Origin: Cytophagaceae bacterium
GTDB taxonomy: Bacteria > Bacteroidota > Bacteroidia > Cytophagales > Spirosomataceae
NCBI GenBank assembly: GCA_027486845.1
Contig: JAIXOL010000029.1
Coordinates: 62,001-126,000 of the forward strand
DNA length: 64,000 nt
Direction: 5' to 3'
The stretch's first letter is position 1, and every line of letters begins with the position of its first letter. The notes beneath the pieces are model-generated. The model saw only the letters and a list, made by a program, of their open reading frames with translations, searched no databases and was not told the origin of the DNA. Position numbers and translations under genes: made by a program. Below, piece by piece: positions 1 through 9,985 of the stretch.

Positions 1-2818
1 GAATGCTCAAGTGTCAGATACTGTCGTGGTATCTCATTCAAATGCAGTAAATATCGGTTTTGGTACAAAACCTCTTGAACAAGTAACAAGTGCAATTTCT
101 ACGATTCGTGGAGTGGATTTGGAAAAAAACTTTACTTTAAATCTAGGGAATACACTTTACGGACGTTTAGCAGGTTTCTCAGTTACGCAGGGAGGCTCAG
201 AGCCGGGTGCATCTACACCTAATCTTTTTGTGCGTGGTATAAATACGTTCGGCGGTGCGAGCAATGCCCCTTTATATATCATTGATGGTTTTATTAGCAA
301 TGGTTCGGGTACCGCAAATGCCTTCATACAATTAATGCCAGAAGAAATCGAAACGATTTCGATATTAAAAGATGCTTCGGCAACTGCTATCTATGGAGCA
401 AGAGCGGCAAATGGAGTAATTTTAGTAACAACTAAATCTGGTGGCGAAGGCCCTCTAAAAATTTCATTTACTACTAAACAAGGTTTCAATCAAGCACAAT
501 ACCTGCCTAAGTTTATGGGTGCGTATAACTATAGTGTGTTGTATAATGAAGCACTCAATAATGACGGCTTGCCTTCAAAATTTACTACGGCAGATTTGGA
601 AGCCTATCAAAACGGTACAGACCCTGTTTTTCATCCTGACGTAAATTGGTATAATGAATTATTAAGAAAAACTGCACCCGTTTCAAACTATGACTTGACT
701 TTCAACGGTGGTGATAAAAATGTAAGGTATTTTGTGATGCTCAACGCCTTGCAAAGTCAAGGATTATTCAAGAATTTTGGTGATTTAGATGCCGAAAGTT
801 CTAATTCAAAGTATTCGAAGTACAATTTTCGTACAAACTTAGATATTTCATTGAATGCAAATTTATCGGCGGAATTCAAAATTGCAGGTTCGATTGAGCA
901 AACAGATAATCCAAATAATTATACAACTGGAGGAACATTTAACTTATTACAAACTTTACCTCCAAATGTTTTTCCTGTGTATAACCCAAATAAAAGCTTT
1001 GGTGGCAACGCTTTGTATTCTAATCCAGTAGCGAATTTGCTATCAACTGGTTTTTATCGAAACAATTCTCGTACAATTTTGTCTTCATTGAAGTTTACCG
1101 AAAAACTTGACATGATTACTGAAGGTTTAAGTGCTTCAGCTGCGGTTTCGATTAATAATTATTTTGAATCAGGTTCAAGAAAATCTAAGCAATATCCTCG
1201 TTATTCAATTTCGAAAGGAGTAGTTGGAGATACACTGTATAGTCCTGTTATCGGTCAATTAACGTCTTTGAGTGGTGCAGAAGAAACGCTTGATCAATAT
1301 CGAAATACAATTATTCAAGCATTTTTGAATTATAAAAGAACTTTTGGCAAAAGCGATATTTCAGCTATGCTTATGTTCAATACCGATAATATTACTTTTA
1401 ATGGCCCTGCATCCGACCCATCTTCGCCAACAGCTAATTCAACCGACCCATATAAGCACAATGCAGGGGCTGGTCGTTTTACGTATGCTTATAACAATAA
1501 GTATATTGCCGAGTTTTCGGGCAGTTATATGGGAACTGAGATTTTTGCACCTAGTAAACGATACGGTTTCTTTCCGGCGGCATCACTTGGTTGGATTCTA
1601 ACAAATGAAGGTTTTTTCAAGAAAAATAAGACAATAAACTATCTAAAACTCCGTGGCTCTTATGGGCTTGTTGGAAATGATATTATTGCTTCACAAGGTT
1701 TATCTACCCGATATGCCTATACGCCAACATTTGGTGGTGGTGGCTACTTTTTTGGTACAGGAAACACCGCTGTAGGAGGTTTTGCCGAAAATGCCATTGC
1801 AAATCCAAACATAACATGGGAAAAAGAAAAAACGATGAATGTTGGTGTCGATGTTACGGTCTTCAATAATTTTGATGTTTCATTTGATTATTTTAACCGT
1901 GACCGCTACGATATTTTAGTAGCTTCGAATAGCACTACACCTTTGTTTTTAGGTATAGTAACTCCAAATTTAAATCAAGGAAAAACCAACAATAAAGGTT
2001 TTGATTTATCGGTTCGTTATAACAAAAACATCAAGAAAGACCTTCAGTTTTTTGTAGAAACCAATGTTTCTTATTCAAAAAACAAGATTGTTTTCAATGC
2101 TGAATCTCTTCAATTAAATCCAGCATTATACTCAACTGGTTCGTCAATCGGGCAACCATTTGGTTTAAAAGCAATTGGATTTTATAGTGTAGAAGACATT
2201 GCCAAAAGAGCAGTTGATTTTAGAAGTGTGCCTGGTGTTTTAACCGAAGTAATAAAACCGGGCGATATTAAATACCAAGATATTGGCGGACCAGATGGAA
2301 AACCAGATGGTATTATTGATGGAAGTGATAGAATGGCCATTGGAAATGTGGGTTTACCTTATCTAGTTGTAGGTCTACATACAGGACTAAAATATAGGGC
2401 TTTTGATGCTGATTTTATTTTTCAAGGGGTAACTGGAAATACTGTTTATTTAGGTGGAAATACATTTCATGCTTTTCAAGGCAACGGACAAGTTGCTCCA
2501 ATCGCACTTGGAAGATGGACTCCAGAAACCGCTGATAAAGCCGATTATCCAAGATTATCTTCAAAAGATAACTTAAATAATTATCAATTTTCATCTTTTT
2601 GGCAACGTGATGGTAGTTTTATCAAACTACGTAGTGCTGAAATTGGCTATACATTACCTGCTAGTATATCTGATAAAGTCAAAATTAGTACTGCCCGAGT
2701 TTTCATAAACGGTACTAATCTTTTCTCAATTGATAAAATACCTTATGGCGACCCCGAGTCTTTGACTGGTTATCCTGTGACAAGAACAATAACACTCGGT
2801 TTGAAAATCCAATTGTAA
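1..2818 (+). CDS. SusC/RagA-family TonB-linked outer membrane protein, 5' truncated by the window edge
   Basis: TonB-dependent outer membrane transporter that imports oligosaccharides with its SusD partner. The frame is open from base 2, so the true start lies upstream; the GTG at 11 is an internal Val codon, not a credible start. The visible part begins in the loop before the plug (NIGFGTKPLEQVTSAIS). It continues through the plug signature, with YIIDGF near residue 90 and ILKDASATAIYGARAANGV near residue 125, and then a long beta-barrel region ending in an aromatic/hydrophobic C-terminus (TLGLKIQL). Signal peptide, any STN domain and most of the carboxypeptidase-like domain are outside the window. 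A SusD gene follows after 22 bp, so the pair is an operon. The family call is very safe; the substrate cannot be read from the sequence. Confidence 0.95.
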   Translation, partial: NAQVSDTVVVSHSNAVNIGFGTKPLEQVTSAISTIRGVDLEKNFTLNLGNTLYGRLAGFSVTQGGSEPGASTPNLFVRGINTFGGASNAPLYIIDGFISNGSGTANAFIQLMPEEIETISILKDASATAIYGARAANGVILVTTKSGGEGPLKISFTTKQGFNQAQYLPKFMGAYNYSVLYNEALNNDGLPSKFTTADLEAYQNGTDPVFHPDVNWYNELLRKTAPVSNYDLTFNGGDKNVRYFVMLNALQSQGLFKNFGDLDAESSNSKYSKYNFRTNLDISLNANLSAEFKIAGSIEQTDNPNNYTTGGTFNLLQTLPPNVFPVYNPNKSFGGNALYSNPVANLLSTGFYRNNSRTILSSLKFTEKLDMITEGLSASAAVSINNYFESGSRKSKQYPRYSISKGVVGDTLYSPVIGQLTSLSGAEETLDQYRNTIIQAFLNYKRTFGKSDISAMLMFNTDNITFNGPASDPSSPTANSTDPYKHNAGAGRFTYAYNNKYIAEFSGSYMGTEIFAPSKRYGFFPAASLGWILTNEGFFKKNKTINYLKLRGSYGLVGNDIIASQGLSTRYAYTPTFGGGGYFFGTGNTAVGGFAENAIANPNITWEKEKTMNVGVDVTVFNNFDVSFDYFNRDRYDILVASNSTTPLFLGIVTPNLNQGKTNNKGFDLSVRYNKNIKKDLQFFVETNVSYSKNKIVFNAESLQLNPALYSTGSSIGQPFGLKAIGFYSVEDIAKRAVDFRSVPGVLTEVIKPGDIKYQDIGGPDGKPDGIIDGSDRMAIGNVGLPYLVVGLHTGLKYRAFDADFIFQGVTGNTVYLGGNTFHAFQGNGQVAPIALGRWTPETADKADYPRLSSKDNLNNYQFSSFWQRDGSFIKLRSAEIGYTLPASISDKVKISTARVFINGTNLFSIDKIPYGDPESLTGYPVTRTITLGLKIQL

Positions 2819-2840
2819 TTCATTAAAATCTACGTTTAAG

Positions 2841-4571
2841 ATGAAAAAATATATTTATGTGTTAATCGTTTTTGCCATTGGTACATTTAGTGCCTGCCAA
2901 AAACTTGACCGAGAGTTTGTAACAACCATTGGACAAAAAGAAATTGAACAATCTTTTGGTAATGTACAATCATTATTAAATGCCATTTATTCTGATATCC
3001 CTGATGGCACTTTGTATATTGGAGGAGCTGCCATGATGGCATCAGCCACTGATGAAGCTGAATTTACGTCCGAAACAAATTCAATACAAAGTTTTAATTC
3101 GGGTAGTTGGAACGCCATCAATAACCCAGATTTAGTTTGGGGTAATTATTATAGAGGCATTCGTAAAGTGAATCAGTTTTTGGTTTCAACGGGAAAAATC
3201 AATCTTGACCCATGGAAACTTGACCCATCACCATCTGCACAAGCAGTTTATAATACAAACCTTGCATCAATTCGAAGATGGACTTACGAAGCAAGATTTT
3301 TACGAGCATATTTTTATTTTGAATTAGTAAAACGCTATGGTGGCGTGCCGATTATCAATAACGCACTTTCTGTTGAAGATGATTTTTCAAGTATTCAGCG
3401 TAGTTCATTGAACGAATGTTTGCAATTTATTACAGCCGAGTGTGATTCTGCTGCCGCAAAATTGCCTTTAAATGCTTCAACAGCTCCTTATGTAGTTGCC
3501 AATGATTTGGGGAGAGTTACAAGACTAACGGCTTTAGCACTAAAAAGTCGTGTGTTATTGTATGCAGCAAGTGATTTATTCAATAACCCAACTTGGGCTG
3601 GTGGATATGCAAATCCTGCGTTGATTTCTTTACCAGCTGGCGACCGTACTGCCCGTTGGAAAGCCGCTTCGGACGCAGCAAAAGCTGTGATTGATGCCGG
3701 GGTATTGCCCACTTTAGGAGCGTATAAAAGTTTATTCAATACATTTAATAATGCCGAAATTATATTTACCAGAAGTAATGCCGCAAGCAATCAATTTGAA
3801 AGGAATAATTCACCGATTGGCTTTAATTTAGGTCAAAGTGGCAATACACCTTCACAAGATTTAGTTGATGCTTATGAGGTGAGAGTAAGTGCAACTTCTG
3901 CGGTAAAATTTAATTGGAATGACCCAACAATGGCTGCTAATCCTTATGCCAACCGTGACCCGCGTTTAGGTTTAACGATTGCCGTCAATAATTCATCTTT
4001 TGGTACACCTGCCCGAAACCTTCAAATTTTTACTGGTGGACTTGATGCAAAACCAATAATTAATGCTACAAAAACAGGATATTATCTAAGAAAATATCAA
4101 ATCGAAAGTTTGAATCTTTTGAATAATAATACAGGGGTTCATAGTTGGATTATTTTCCGATACCCTGAAATTTATCTCAATTATGCAGAGGCTCTAAATG
4201 AATGGAGTCCTGGCAATGCAGACATAAAAAAATATGTTGATATCGTCAGAACAAGAACTGGAATTGCGATGCCTCCAATGCCTACTGGATTGTCACAGGC
4301 AGAAACAAGAGAAAGAATTCGAAATGAAAAACGCATTGAATTTGCTTTTGAAGACCACCGATTTTGGGATGTTCGTCGATGGATGCAAGGCTCTGAGTTC
4401 TTCGGAAAGCCGCTCACTGGTGTAGAAATTACCAGAAACTCAGATAATACCTTTAAATACAAGCCAACAAAGGTCGAAGATAGAACTTTCAGTCCAAAAA
4501 TGTATTTATATCCTATTCCTCAAAGCGAACTAAATATTGCAAAAGGCTTGGTTCAGAATCCTCTTTGGTAA
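2841..4571 (+). CDS. SusD/RagB-family nutrient-binding outer membrane lipoprotein
   Basis: Surface lipoprotein that caps the SusC barrel and binds the glycan. The 576-aa product starts with a lipoprotein signal (FAIGTFSAC, Cys near residue 19). It has the SusD hallmarks: an early helix region with LLNAIYSDI, YEARFLRAYFYFELVKRYGGVP near residue 150, and the C-terminal RNEKRIEFAFEDHRFWDVRRW near residue 500. It ends with YPIPQSELN...NPLW, typical for the family. It lies 22 bp behind the SusC gene and is followed by a hairpin terminator at 4637-4669, so it closes a two-gene operon. The sugar specificity cannot be inferred. Confidence 0.95.
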   Translation: MKKYIYVLIVFAIGTFSACQKLDREFVTTIGQKEIEQSFGNVQSLLNAIYSDIPDGTLYIGGAAMMASATDEAEFTSETNSIQSFNSGSWNAINNPDLVWGNYYRGIRKVNQFLVSTGKINLDPWKLDPSPSAQAVYNTNLASIRRWTYEARFLRAYFYFELVKRYGGVPIINNALSVEDDFSSIQRSSLNECLQFITAECDSAAAKLPLNASTAPYVVANDLGRVTRLTALALKSRVLLYAASDLFNNPTWAGGYANPALISLPAGDRTARWKAASDAAKAVIDAGVLPTLGAYKSLFNTFNNAEIIFTRSNAASNQFERNNSPIGFNLGQSGNTPSQDLVDAYEVRVSATSAVKFNWNDPTMAANPYANRDPRLGLTIAVNNSSFGTPARNLQIFTGGLDAKPIINATKTGYYLRKYQIESLNLLNNNTGVHSWIIFRYPEIYLNYAEALNEWSPGNADIKKYVDIVRTRTGIAMPPMPTGLSQAETRERIRNEKRIEFAFEDHRFWDVRRWMQGSEFFGKPLTGVEITRNSDNTFKYKPTKVEDRTFSPKMYLYPIPQSELNIAKGLVQNPLW

Positions 4572-4636
4572 AATATTTTTATTCAGTATCATTTTGGATA
4601 TTAAATTTGATTAAGGTTAATAATAATGGTAAATCG

Positions 4637-4669
4637 AATCGGGTAGCTAATTTGCTACCTGATTTTTTG
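4637..4669 (+). terminator. Rho-independent terminator of the first susCD pair
   Basis: An 11-bp stem, left arm 4637-4647 (AATCGGGTAGC) and right arm 4654-4664 (GCTACCTGATT) with one G-T pair, closes a 6-nt loop and runs into a T-tract at 4663-4668. It lies 65 bp after the SusD stop and before the degraded ketoisomerase gene. Confidence 0.85.
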
Positions 4670-4730
4670 TAATTTTTAACCATATCGGAGAAAGATTCTT
4701 GAGTTTTCTTTTAAAATATTGAGGTTGTAA

Positions 4731-5126
4731 ATGGCAAAATTAATTGAAATAAATACCTATCATGATAAAAATGGAATTTTAGCTGTTCTTGAATAGCCAG
4801 TTCTACCATTTGAAATAAAAAGAGTTTTTTGGATTTATAATAACTCTTCAGAAAGTGTCAGAGGAAAGCATCGACATAAAAAAAGTACTCATCTGCTTGT
4901 TTGTATGGTTGGTTCTTGCAAAATTTATGTAAAAAATAAAAGTGAGGAGAAAATATTTACACTTAACAGTCTAAATAAGATATTACTTTTAGAGCTTACT
5001 GATTGGCGAGAAATGTAGAGTTTTTCAGAGAACAGTGTGCTTTCTTGTTTTTCGGATGAACTATATGACCCCAATGACTATATAATAACGCTTTACATAA
5101 TTAATCAATCTGTGTTGGAGAAATAA
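4731..5126 (+). pseudogene. FdtA/QdtA-type (WxcM-like cupin) dTDP-sugar 3,4-ketoisomerase, interrupted by two TAG codons
   Basis: One uninterrupted frame of 132 codons except for TAG at 4794-4796 and TAG at 5016-5018, ending in TAA at 5124-5126. The translation shows the family order: an N-terminal strand (MAKLIEINTYHDKNGILAVLE), then PFEIKRVFWIY, the cupin metal/active-site region RGKHRHKKSTHLLVC, FTLNSLNKILLLE, TDWREM, and the end YDPNDYIITLY. FdtA/QdtA proteins have the consensus pattern PFEIKRVYY...RGxHAHKK...WxEmxxFS...YDExDYI at the same spacing. Intact relatives isomerise dTDP-4-keto-6-deoxyglucose for surface-sugar synthesis. There is no frameshift or deletion, so decay looks recent. 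TAG acts as a normal stop in other genes here, for example at 18772-18774, so recoding is unlikely. Confidence 0.75.
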
Positions 5127-5152
5127 TCATTAATAGTTTTTAATTCAAACAA

Positions 5153-6583
5153 ATGGTATTATTAAAAGTTAGCCCATCCAATTTTGAAATACTCATTGGC
5201 AGATTACATCCTTTGGTTATTCACTTACCAATTGGCATTTTATTGTTAGTAGCTCTTTTTGAATTTCTTGCAAGAAAAGAAAAATATACCGTTTTACGCC
5301 CAGCAATTATAAAAATGGCGTTTTGGGGTATGATTTCAGCCATATTTTCGTGCGTTGCAGGTTATTTGCTTTCAAAGAGTGGAGGTTATGAAAAAGATTT
5401 ACTTGTTTGGCATAAATGGTTTGGAATTGTCTTGGCAGTGATTGCAACTGCTTTTTACATTTTCAAAAAAATTGAGAAAGAGTTTAAGCAATTTGGTATT
5501 GTTAGTTCAGCTATTTTTACAATTATGCTGGCTGTAACTGGGCATTTAGGTGGAGCATTAACTCATGGAGAAGATTTTTTAACCCAACCTCTCTTATCTT
5601 TGCTTGGTTCAGCTCCCGTGAAAGTGGTTCGTAAGCCTATTACCAATATCAATGAGGCCTTAGTTTACAATGATATTATCAAACCTGTTTTAGAACAAAA
5701 ATGTGTGCAGTGCCATAATTCCCAAAAGCAAAAAGGTAATCTTAGAATGGACACGCCAGAACTATTACTTAAAGGTGGCGAACACGGAAAAATAATTTTA
5801 GCAGGAAATACTAACGAAAGCGAAATCTACAAAAGACTTTTATTATCTGAAGAAGATGAACACCGAATGCCACCCAAAGGTAAAACTCAACTTACTGAGC
5901 AAGAAATTGTGCTGCTTCAATGGTGGATTCAGACAGGGGCTGCCATGGATAAAAAAGTAGCGAATTTGGCGAAAGATGATAAAGTTAAAACAATTTTAGC
6001 AAGTTTACAAGTAGGGGCGGGTGGTCAAGAAACGAATGAGTACGGCAAAGAAGTTAGCGAATTTTTAGAAGAAAAAGTGCCAAACCTTGCGACCAAGGAC
6101 ATCGAATCTCTTACAAAAATGAATATAAGTGTGGATGTTTTATCCCCAAAAAATGGCTGGGTAAGTATTAATACGGTAAACAATACAGGCTTTAATGATG
6201 CTCAAATTGGTTTATTGCTTCCTCTTAAACTTCAAATTGTTTGGCTAAATTTGGGTGATAGTCAGATTACAGGAATTTCTTTAAAAACAATCGGAGAATT
6301 GATTAATTTGACAAGACTAAACCTTGAAAATACCTCCGTGTCCGACGCAGGACTGCAAAACCTTTCAAAACTTAAAAATTTGCAATATTTAAACTTGGTT
6401 AATACTCCGATAACCAATGCAGGTTTAGAAATACTTAAAGAATTCAAATCGTTAAAAAAAGTTTATTTGTGGCAAAGCAAAGCGACTTTGGTTGGGGTTG
6501 AAGCACTCAGAAAAGCCCTACCAAATAGTGAAATTAACATTGGGGAAGAGTTAATTACAATCAAGCCTATTGAATCAAAATGA
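5153..6583 (+). CDS. Membrane-anchored planctomycete-type cytochrome c protein: DUF2231 + PSCyt1 + leucine-rich repeats
   Basis: A 476-aa three-part protein. Residues about 15-140 hold four hydrophobic segments beginning LHPLVIHLPIGILLLVALFE, the DUF2231-type membrane domain. Residues about 165-265 form a PSCyt1-like haem c domain with CVQCH near residue 183 and a probable axial Met in HRMPPKGK near 240. Residues about 355-450 are leucine-rich repeats (LTRLNLENTSVSDAGLQNL and LQYLNLVNTPITNAGLEIL). It probably sits in the inner membrane with haem and repeats in the periplasm. It overlaps the next gene by 4 bp (ATGA), so the two are coupled. This architecture is seen in Planctomycetes and some Bacteroidota; no enzymatic role is established that I know of, and an electron-transfer role is inference. 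Confidence 0.85.
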   Translation: MVLLKVSPSNFEILIGRLHPLVIHLPIGILLLVALFEFLARKEKYTVLRPAIIKMAFWGMISAIFSCVAGYLLSKSGGYEKDLLVWHKWFGIVLAVIATAFYIFKKIEKEFKQFGIVSSAIFTIMLAVTGHLGGALTHGEDFLTQPLLSLLGSAPVKVVRKPITNINEALVYNDIIKPVLEQKCVQCHNSQKQKGNLRMDTPELLLKGGEHGKIILAGNTNESEIYKRLLLSEEDEHRMPPKGKTQLTEQEIVLLQWWIQTGAAMDKKVANLAKDDKVKTILASLQVGAGGQETNEYGKEVSEFLEEKVPNLATKDIESLTKMNISVDVLSPKNGWVSINTVNNTGFNDAQIGLLLPLKLQIVWLNLGDSQITGISLKTIGELINLTRLNLENTSVSDAGLQNLSKLKNLQYLNLVNTPITNAGLEILKEFKSLKKVYLWQSKATLVGVEALRKALPNSEINIGEELITIKPIESK

Positions 6584-9500
6584 AAAATAAACACATTTTT
6601 GTCCTTGTTATTTCTTGTGGTTTTCTTTTTTGGTCTTGCTCCAATCAGATAGAAATTCCAAAAGAAATATTGACTTATGAAGAGACATTGCCCGAAACGG
6701 TAGATTATAATTTACACATCAAGCCCATTTTATCAGATCGATGTTTCAAATGCCACGGACCCGATAAAGCTAAAATTGAGGCAGGCTTGCAGTTAGCAAA
6801 TTTTGAAGGAGCAACCCTCGAATTAGAAAGCGGAGCAAAGGCAATTGACCCCAAAAATATTGGTAATAGTGAACTAGTCGCTCGAATTTTAAGCAAAGAC
6901 CCCGATGAGGTTATGCCAACACCTCAAAGTCATTTAACACTTTCTGATGAAGAAAAGGCTTTACTCATCAAATGGATTAAGCAAGGAGCGGAATACAAAG
7001 AACATTGGTCATTATCGAAAATTGAAAAGCCCGATGTTCCTAAAGTTGGCAATAGTTTTTTAGCTCGTTGGGGTTTGGTTGAAGATGAGGAAACAATGTG
7101 GGTAAAGAATGAAATTGATTATTTTACCTTAGCAAAAATGAAAGAAAAGGGCTACAAACCAAGCCCAAAAGCGAATAAATATACGCTACTACGCCGAATT
7201 TATATGGATTTGACCGGTTTGCCTCCAACGCCTCTGGAAATTGAGACATTTATTAATGATAAATCTGCAAATGCATATGAAAAAGTAGTTGATAATTTAA
7301 TAAAATCGAAGCACTTTGGTGAGCAGCAGGCAGTGAGTTGGTTAGATTTAGCTCGCTACGCCGATTCAAATGGCTACCAAGATGACGCTCTTCGCACAGC
7401 ATATCCCTATCGTGATTGGGTCATAAAATCTTTTAACGAAAATTTGCCATTTGATAAATTTGTTACCTATCAGTTAGCAGGTGATTTATTATCCAATCGT
7501 AACAACGAACTGTCCACTAAAGAAATGATGGTAGCAACGGGTTTCAATCGAAATCATGCCCAAAGTGAAGAAGATGGAATTGTTCCTGAAGAATATCAAG
7601 TAGAATACGTTGCTGACCGAACCAATACTTTTGGTAAAGCCTTTTTGGGTTTAACTATGGAATGTTGCCGCTGCCATGACCATAAATATGACCCTATCAG
7701 TCAGAAAGACTATTATTCATTGTTCGCATTTTTCAATAATGTGAACGAACACGGGCAATCGCCACATGTTTCTACATCAAGTCCAGTAATGACTCTTCCG
7801 AGAGCAGAGGCTGAAAAAAAGATTAATTTTATTAAAAATCAATTATCTTTTATTGAAAAAAATAAACAGAAGGACGCTGTTTTGATTGGTCAAAGATTTG
7901 AAAAATGGCTTGCCAAAGGAGCTAATAACCAATTGATTTCACCCAAAAAAGATTTATTGATTGATATTCCTTTTGATGTAAAAGGTGTAAAATTAGAAGG
8001 TGAAAATAAAGAAAAGAAAAGACCTTTTTTTGTAAACCTTGTCAATGATACTCTTGGTATGGAAATGTACGGTGATTATGAAGCCCGACCTGTTTCAATA
8101 AAAGGCCGACGTGGTTTAGGTGTAAAATTTATTGGAGACGGTTATTTGAAAATTCATGAAACTAGCAATTGGTGGAACATGAAAAACTTTGACCACCGTA
8201 CCGTTGGTAATTTTGAACGAAATCAACCATTCACCGTCAGTCTTTGGGTTGGCATCATTGACCCAAAGTTCAAAGGTCAAATTTTTAACAGAAATTCAGG
8301 CCCATTGGCTGGTTGTAAAGGCTACGAATGTAAACGATTGGAGGACGGCCGATTGTCTTTCAGAATCAATAATGTGTGGCCCGACAACGCCATTGATTTT
8401 GAGACTGACCAAATCTTAAAACCGAATGAATGGACCTATATTACTATGAGCTACGATGGTTTGAGTAAAGCATCAGGATTAAAAGTTTATCTCAACGGTA
8501 AATTGGCAAAAGGGGCGTTTGTTGCAGCTAATCTGGATGGCAGTATTATTTGGGACAAAAACCATGTGATTTTTAAAAGTTACGCTGCCTCGTCCAATTT
8601 TTCATTTGGTAAAATGCACACCACCATCAATAAGGGTTACGCCGTAGATGAACTTAAAATTTTTGGTAGAGAACTGACACCTCTAGAAGTTCAAAGTGAA
8701 ATGAGCCAGAAAGATTTAGTACAAAATGCTTTAAAAACACCTTCAGAAAAACGTACAGAATACCAAAAAGAAGCTCTTTTTGATTATTATGCTAAGCATA
8801 TTGACCCCATAACCCAACATTTGGATGCTAATACTCAAAAGCTAATTGGCGAAGAAGTGGAAGTATTAAATAAGGAAATAGATATTATGGTGGTTCGAGA
8901 CCGTCGAAAACTGCGTAAATCTTACATTTTACAAAGAGGGGTATACGATGCTCATGGTGAAGAGGTTACCGCCGAAACACCACTAAAAATCGGAAAATTA
9001 CCAAGTTCTTTTCCTCGCAATCGCCTTGGACTGACGCAATGGCTATTAGATAAAGAAAATCCTTTGTTTGCTCGGGTAATGGTAAATCGTTTTTGGCAGC
9101 AATATTTCGGAACTGGTTTAGTAAAAACCCAAGAAGATTTTGGTAATCAAGGAGAATTACCTTCTCACCCCGAACTATTAGATTGGCTAGCAATAAAGTT
9201 CAGAGAAGATGGTGAAAGCTGGGATACCAAAGCATTTATCAAGCGAATTGTGATGTCAGCTACTTATCAGCAATCATCAAAAGCCACCAAAGAGCAAATC
9301 GAAGCTGACCCCGATAATCGTTGGTTGGCAAGAGGAGGTAGCTATCGTTTTAGTGCCGAACAAGTGCGGGATAACGCCTTGGCAGCCAGTGGTTTATTGG
9401 TCAGAAACATCGGTGGGCCAAGTGTTTATCCTTATCAGCCTGAAGGTATTTGGGAGGCACTTGCTACCCGAAACGTAACAAATTATGTGCAAAATCACGG

Positions 9501-9966
9501 CGATAGTTTGTACCGCCGAAGCATGTACACGATTTGGAAACGCACAAGTCCACCTCCAATGATGCTCAATTTTGATTCACCTGACCGCAGTTCATGTACA
9601 GTTCGAAGGCAAAAAACAGCTACACCATTGCAAGCTTTAGTGACGCTTAATGACCCTCAATTTGTAGAAGCGGCAAGGGTTTTAGCAGAAAGAGTTATTA
9701 AGAAAAAAACACGTTTTGATGCACGAATACAATTCTTTTTTCAATCGGTGGTTTCAAGAAATCCTCGCCCAAATGAGTTGCAAATTCTAAAAACTTTATA
9801 TGATTCTGAATATCAAGCTTTTACTAAAGATATTAAAAGGGCAGAATCTTTGCTTGCAGTTGGTGAATTTGCAAGAGATAAGGAGCTGAATATCAGTGAA
9901 TTGGCTGCCTATACGGTTGTAGCAAATACCATTTTAAATTATGATGAAGCAATAGTAAAACGATAA
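6580..9966 (+). CDS. PSCyt1-DUF1549-LamG-DUF1553 haem c lipoprotein
   Basis: A large 1128-aa exported protein with a lipoprotein signal ending FLFWSC (Cys near 20). Residues about 45-140 are a PSCyt1 domain with CFKCHGPD near 55 and a candidate Met ligand in EVMPTP. Residues about 180-400 are DUF1549 (PSCyt2), including [18 protein letters not shown] and [20 protein letters not shown], itself a Cys-rich CxxCH motif. Residues about 490-690 look like a LamG/concanavalin jelly roll ([29 protein letters not shown]). Residues about 800-1085 are DUF1553 (PSD1), with [33 protein letters not shown], and [15 protein letters not shown]. Two CxxCH motifs mean potentially two haems. It is coupled to the membrane cytochrome in front and followed after 19 bp by the DUF1501 gene, its usual partner. 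The reaction is unknown. Confidence 0.9.
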   Translation: MKNKHIFVLVISCGFLFWSCSNQIEIPKEILTYEETLPETVDYNLHIKPILSDRCFKCHGPDKAKIEAGLQLANFEGATLELESGAKAIDPKNIGNSELVARILSKDPDEVMPTPQSHLTLSDEEKALLIKWIKQGAEYKEHWSLSKIEKPDVPKVGNSFLARWGLVEDEETMWVKNEIDYFTLAKMKEKGYKPSPKANKYTLLRRIYMDLTGLPPTPLEIETFINDKSANAYEKVVDNLIKSKHFGEQQAVSWLDLARYADSNGYQDDALRTAYPYRDWVIKSFNENLPFDKFVTYQLAGDLLSNRNNELSTKEMMVATGFNRNHAQSEEDGIVPEEYQVEYVADRTNTFGKAFLGLTMECCRCHDHKYDPISQKDYYSLFAFFNNVNEHGQSPHVSTSSPVMTLPRAEAEKKINFIKNQLSFIEKNKQKDAVLIGQRFEKWLAKGANNQLISPKKDLLIDIPFDVKGVKLEGENKEKKRPFFVNLVNDTLGMEMYGDYEARPVSIKGRRGLGVKFIGDGYLKIHETSNWWNMKNFDHRTVGNFERNQPFTVSLWVGIIDPKFKGQIFNRNSGPLAGCKGYECKRLEDGRLSFRINNVWPDNAIDFETDQILKPNEWTYITMSYDGLSKASGLKVYLNGKLAKGAFVAANLDGSIIWDKNHVIFKSYAASSNFSFGKMHTTINKGYAVDELKIFGRELTPLEVQSEMSQKDLVQNALKTPSEKRTEYQKEALFDYYAKHIDPITQHLDANTQKLIGEEVEVLNKEIDIMVVRDRRKLRKSYILQRGVYDAHGEEVTAETPLKIGKLPSSFPRNRLGLTQWLLDKENPLFARVMVNRFWQQYFGTGLVKTQEDFGNQGELPSHPELLDWLAIKFREDGESWDTKAFIKRIVMSATYQQSSKATKEQIEADPDNRWLARGGSYRFSAEQVRDNALAASGLLVRNIGGPSVYPYQPEGIWEALATRNVTNYVQNHGDSLYRRSMYTIWKRTSPPPMMLNFDSPDRSSCTVRRQKTATPLQALVTLNDPQFVEAARVLAERVIKKKTRFDARIQFFFQSVVSRNPRPNELQILKTLYDSEYQAFTKDIKRAESLLAVGEFARDKELNISELAAYTVVANTILNYDEAIVKR

Positions 9967-9985
9967 TTTTAAAAATTACGAAGAA

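Noticed and set aside
11-13. GTG as start of the left-edge SusC
   Set aside because: It lies just before the plug domain and the frame is open upstream, so the gene is truncated and this is an internal codon.
4794-5018. TAG codons as recoded sense codons
   Set aside because: TAG ends the IS66 transposase, GH28 and GH38-like genes in this window, so it is a normal stop here.
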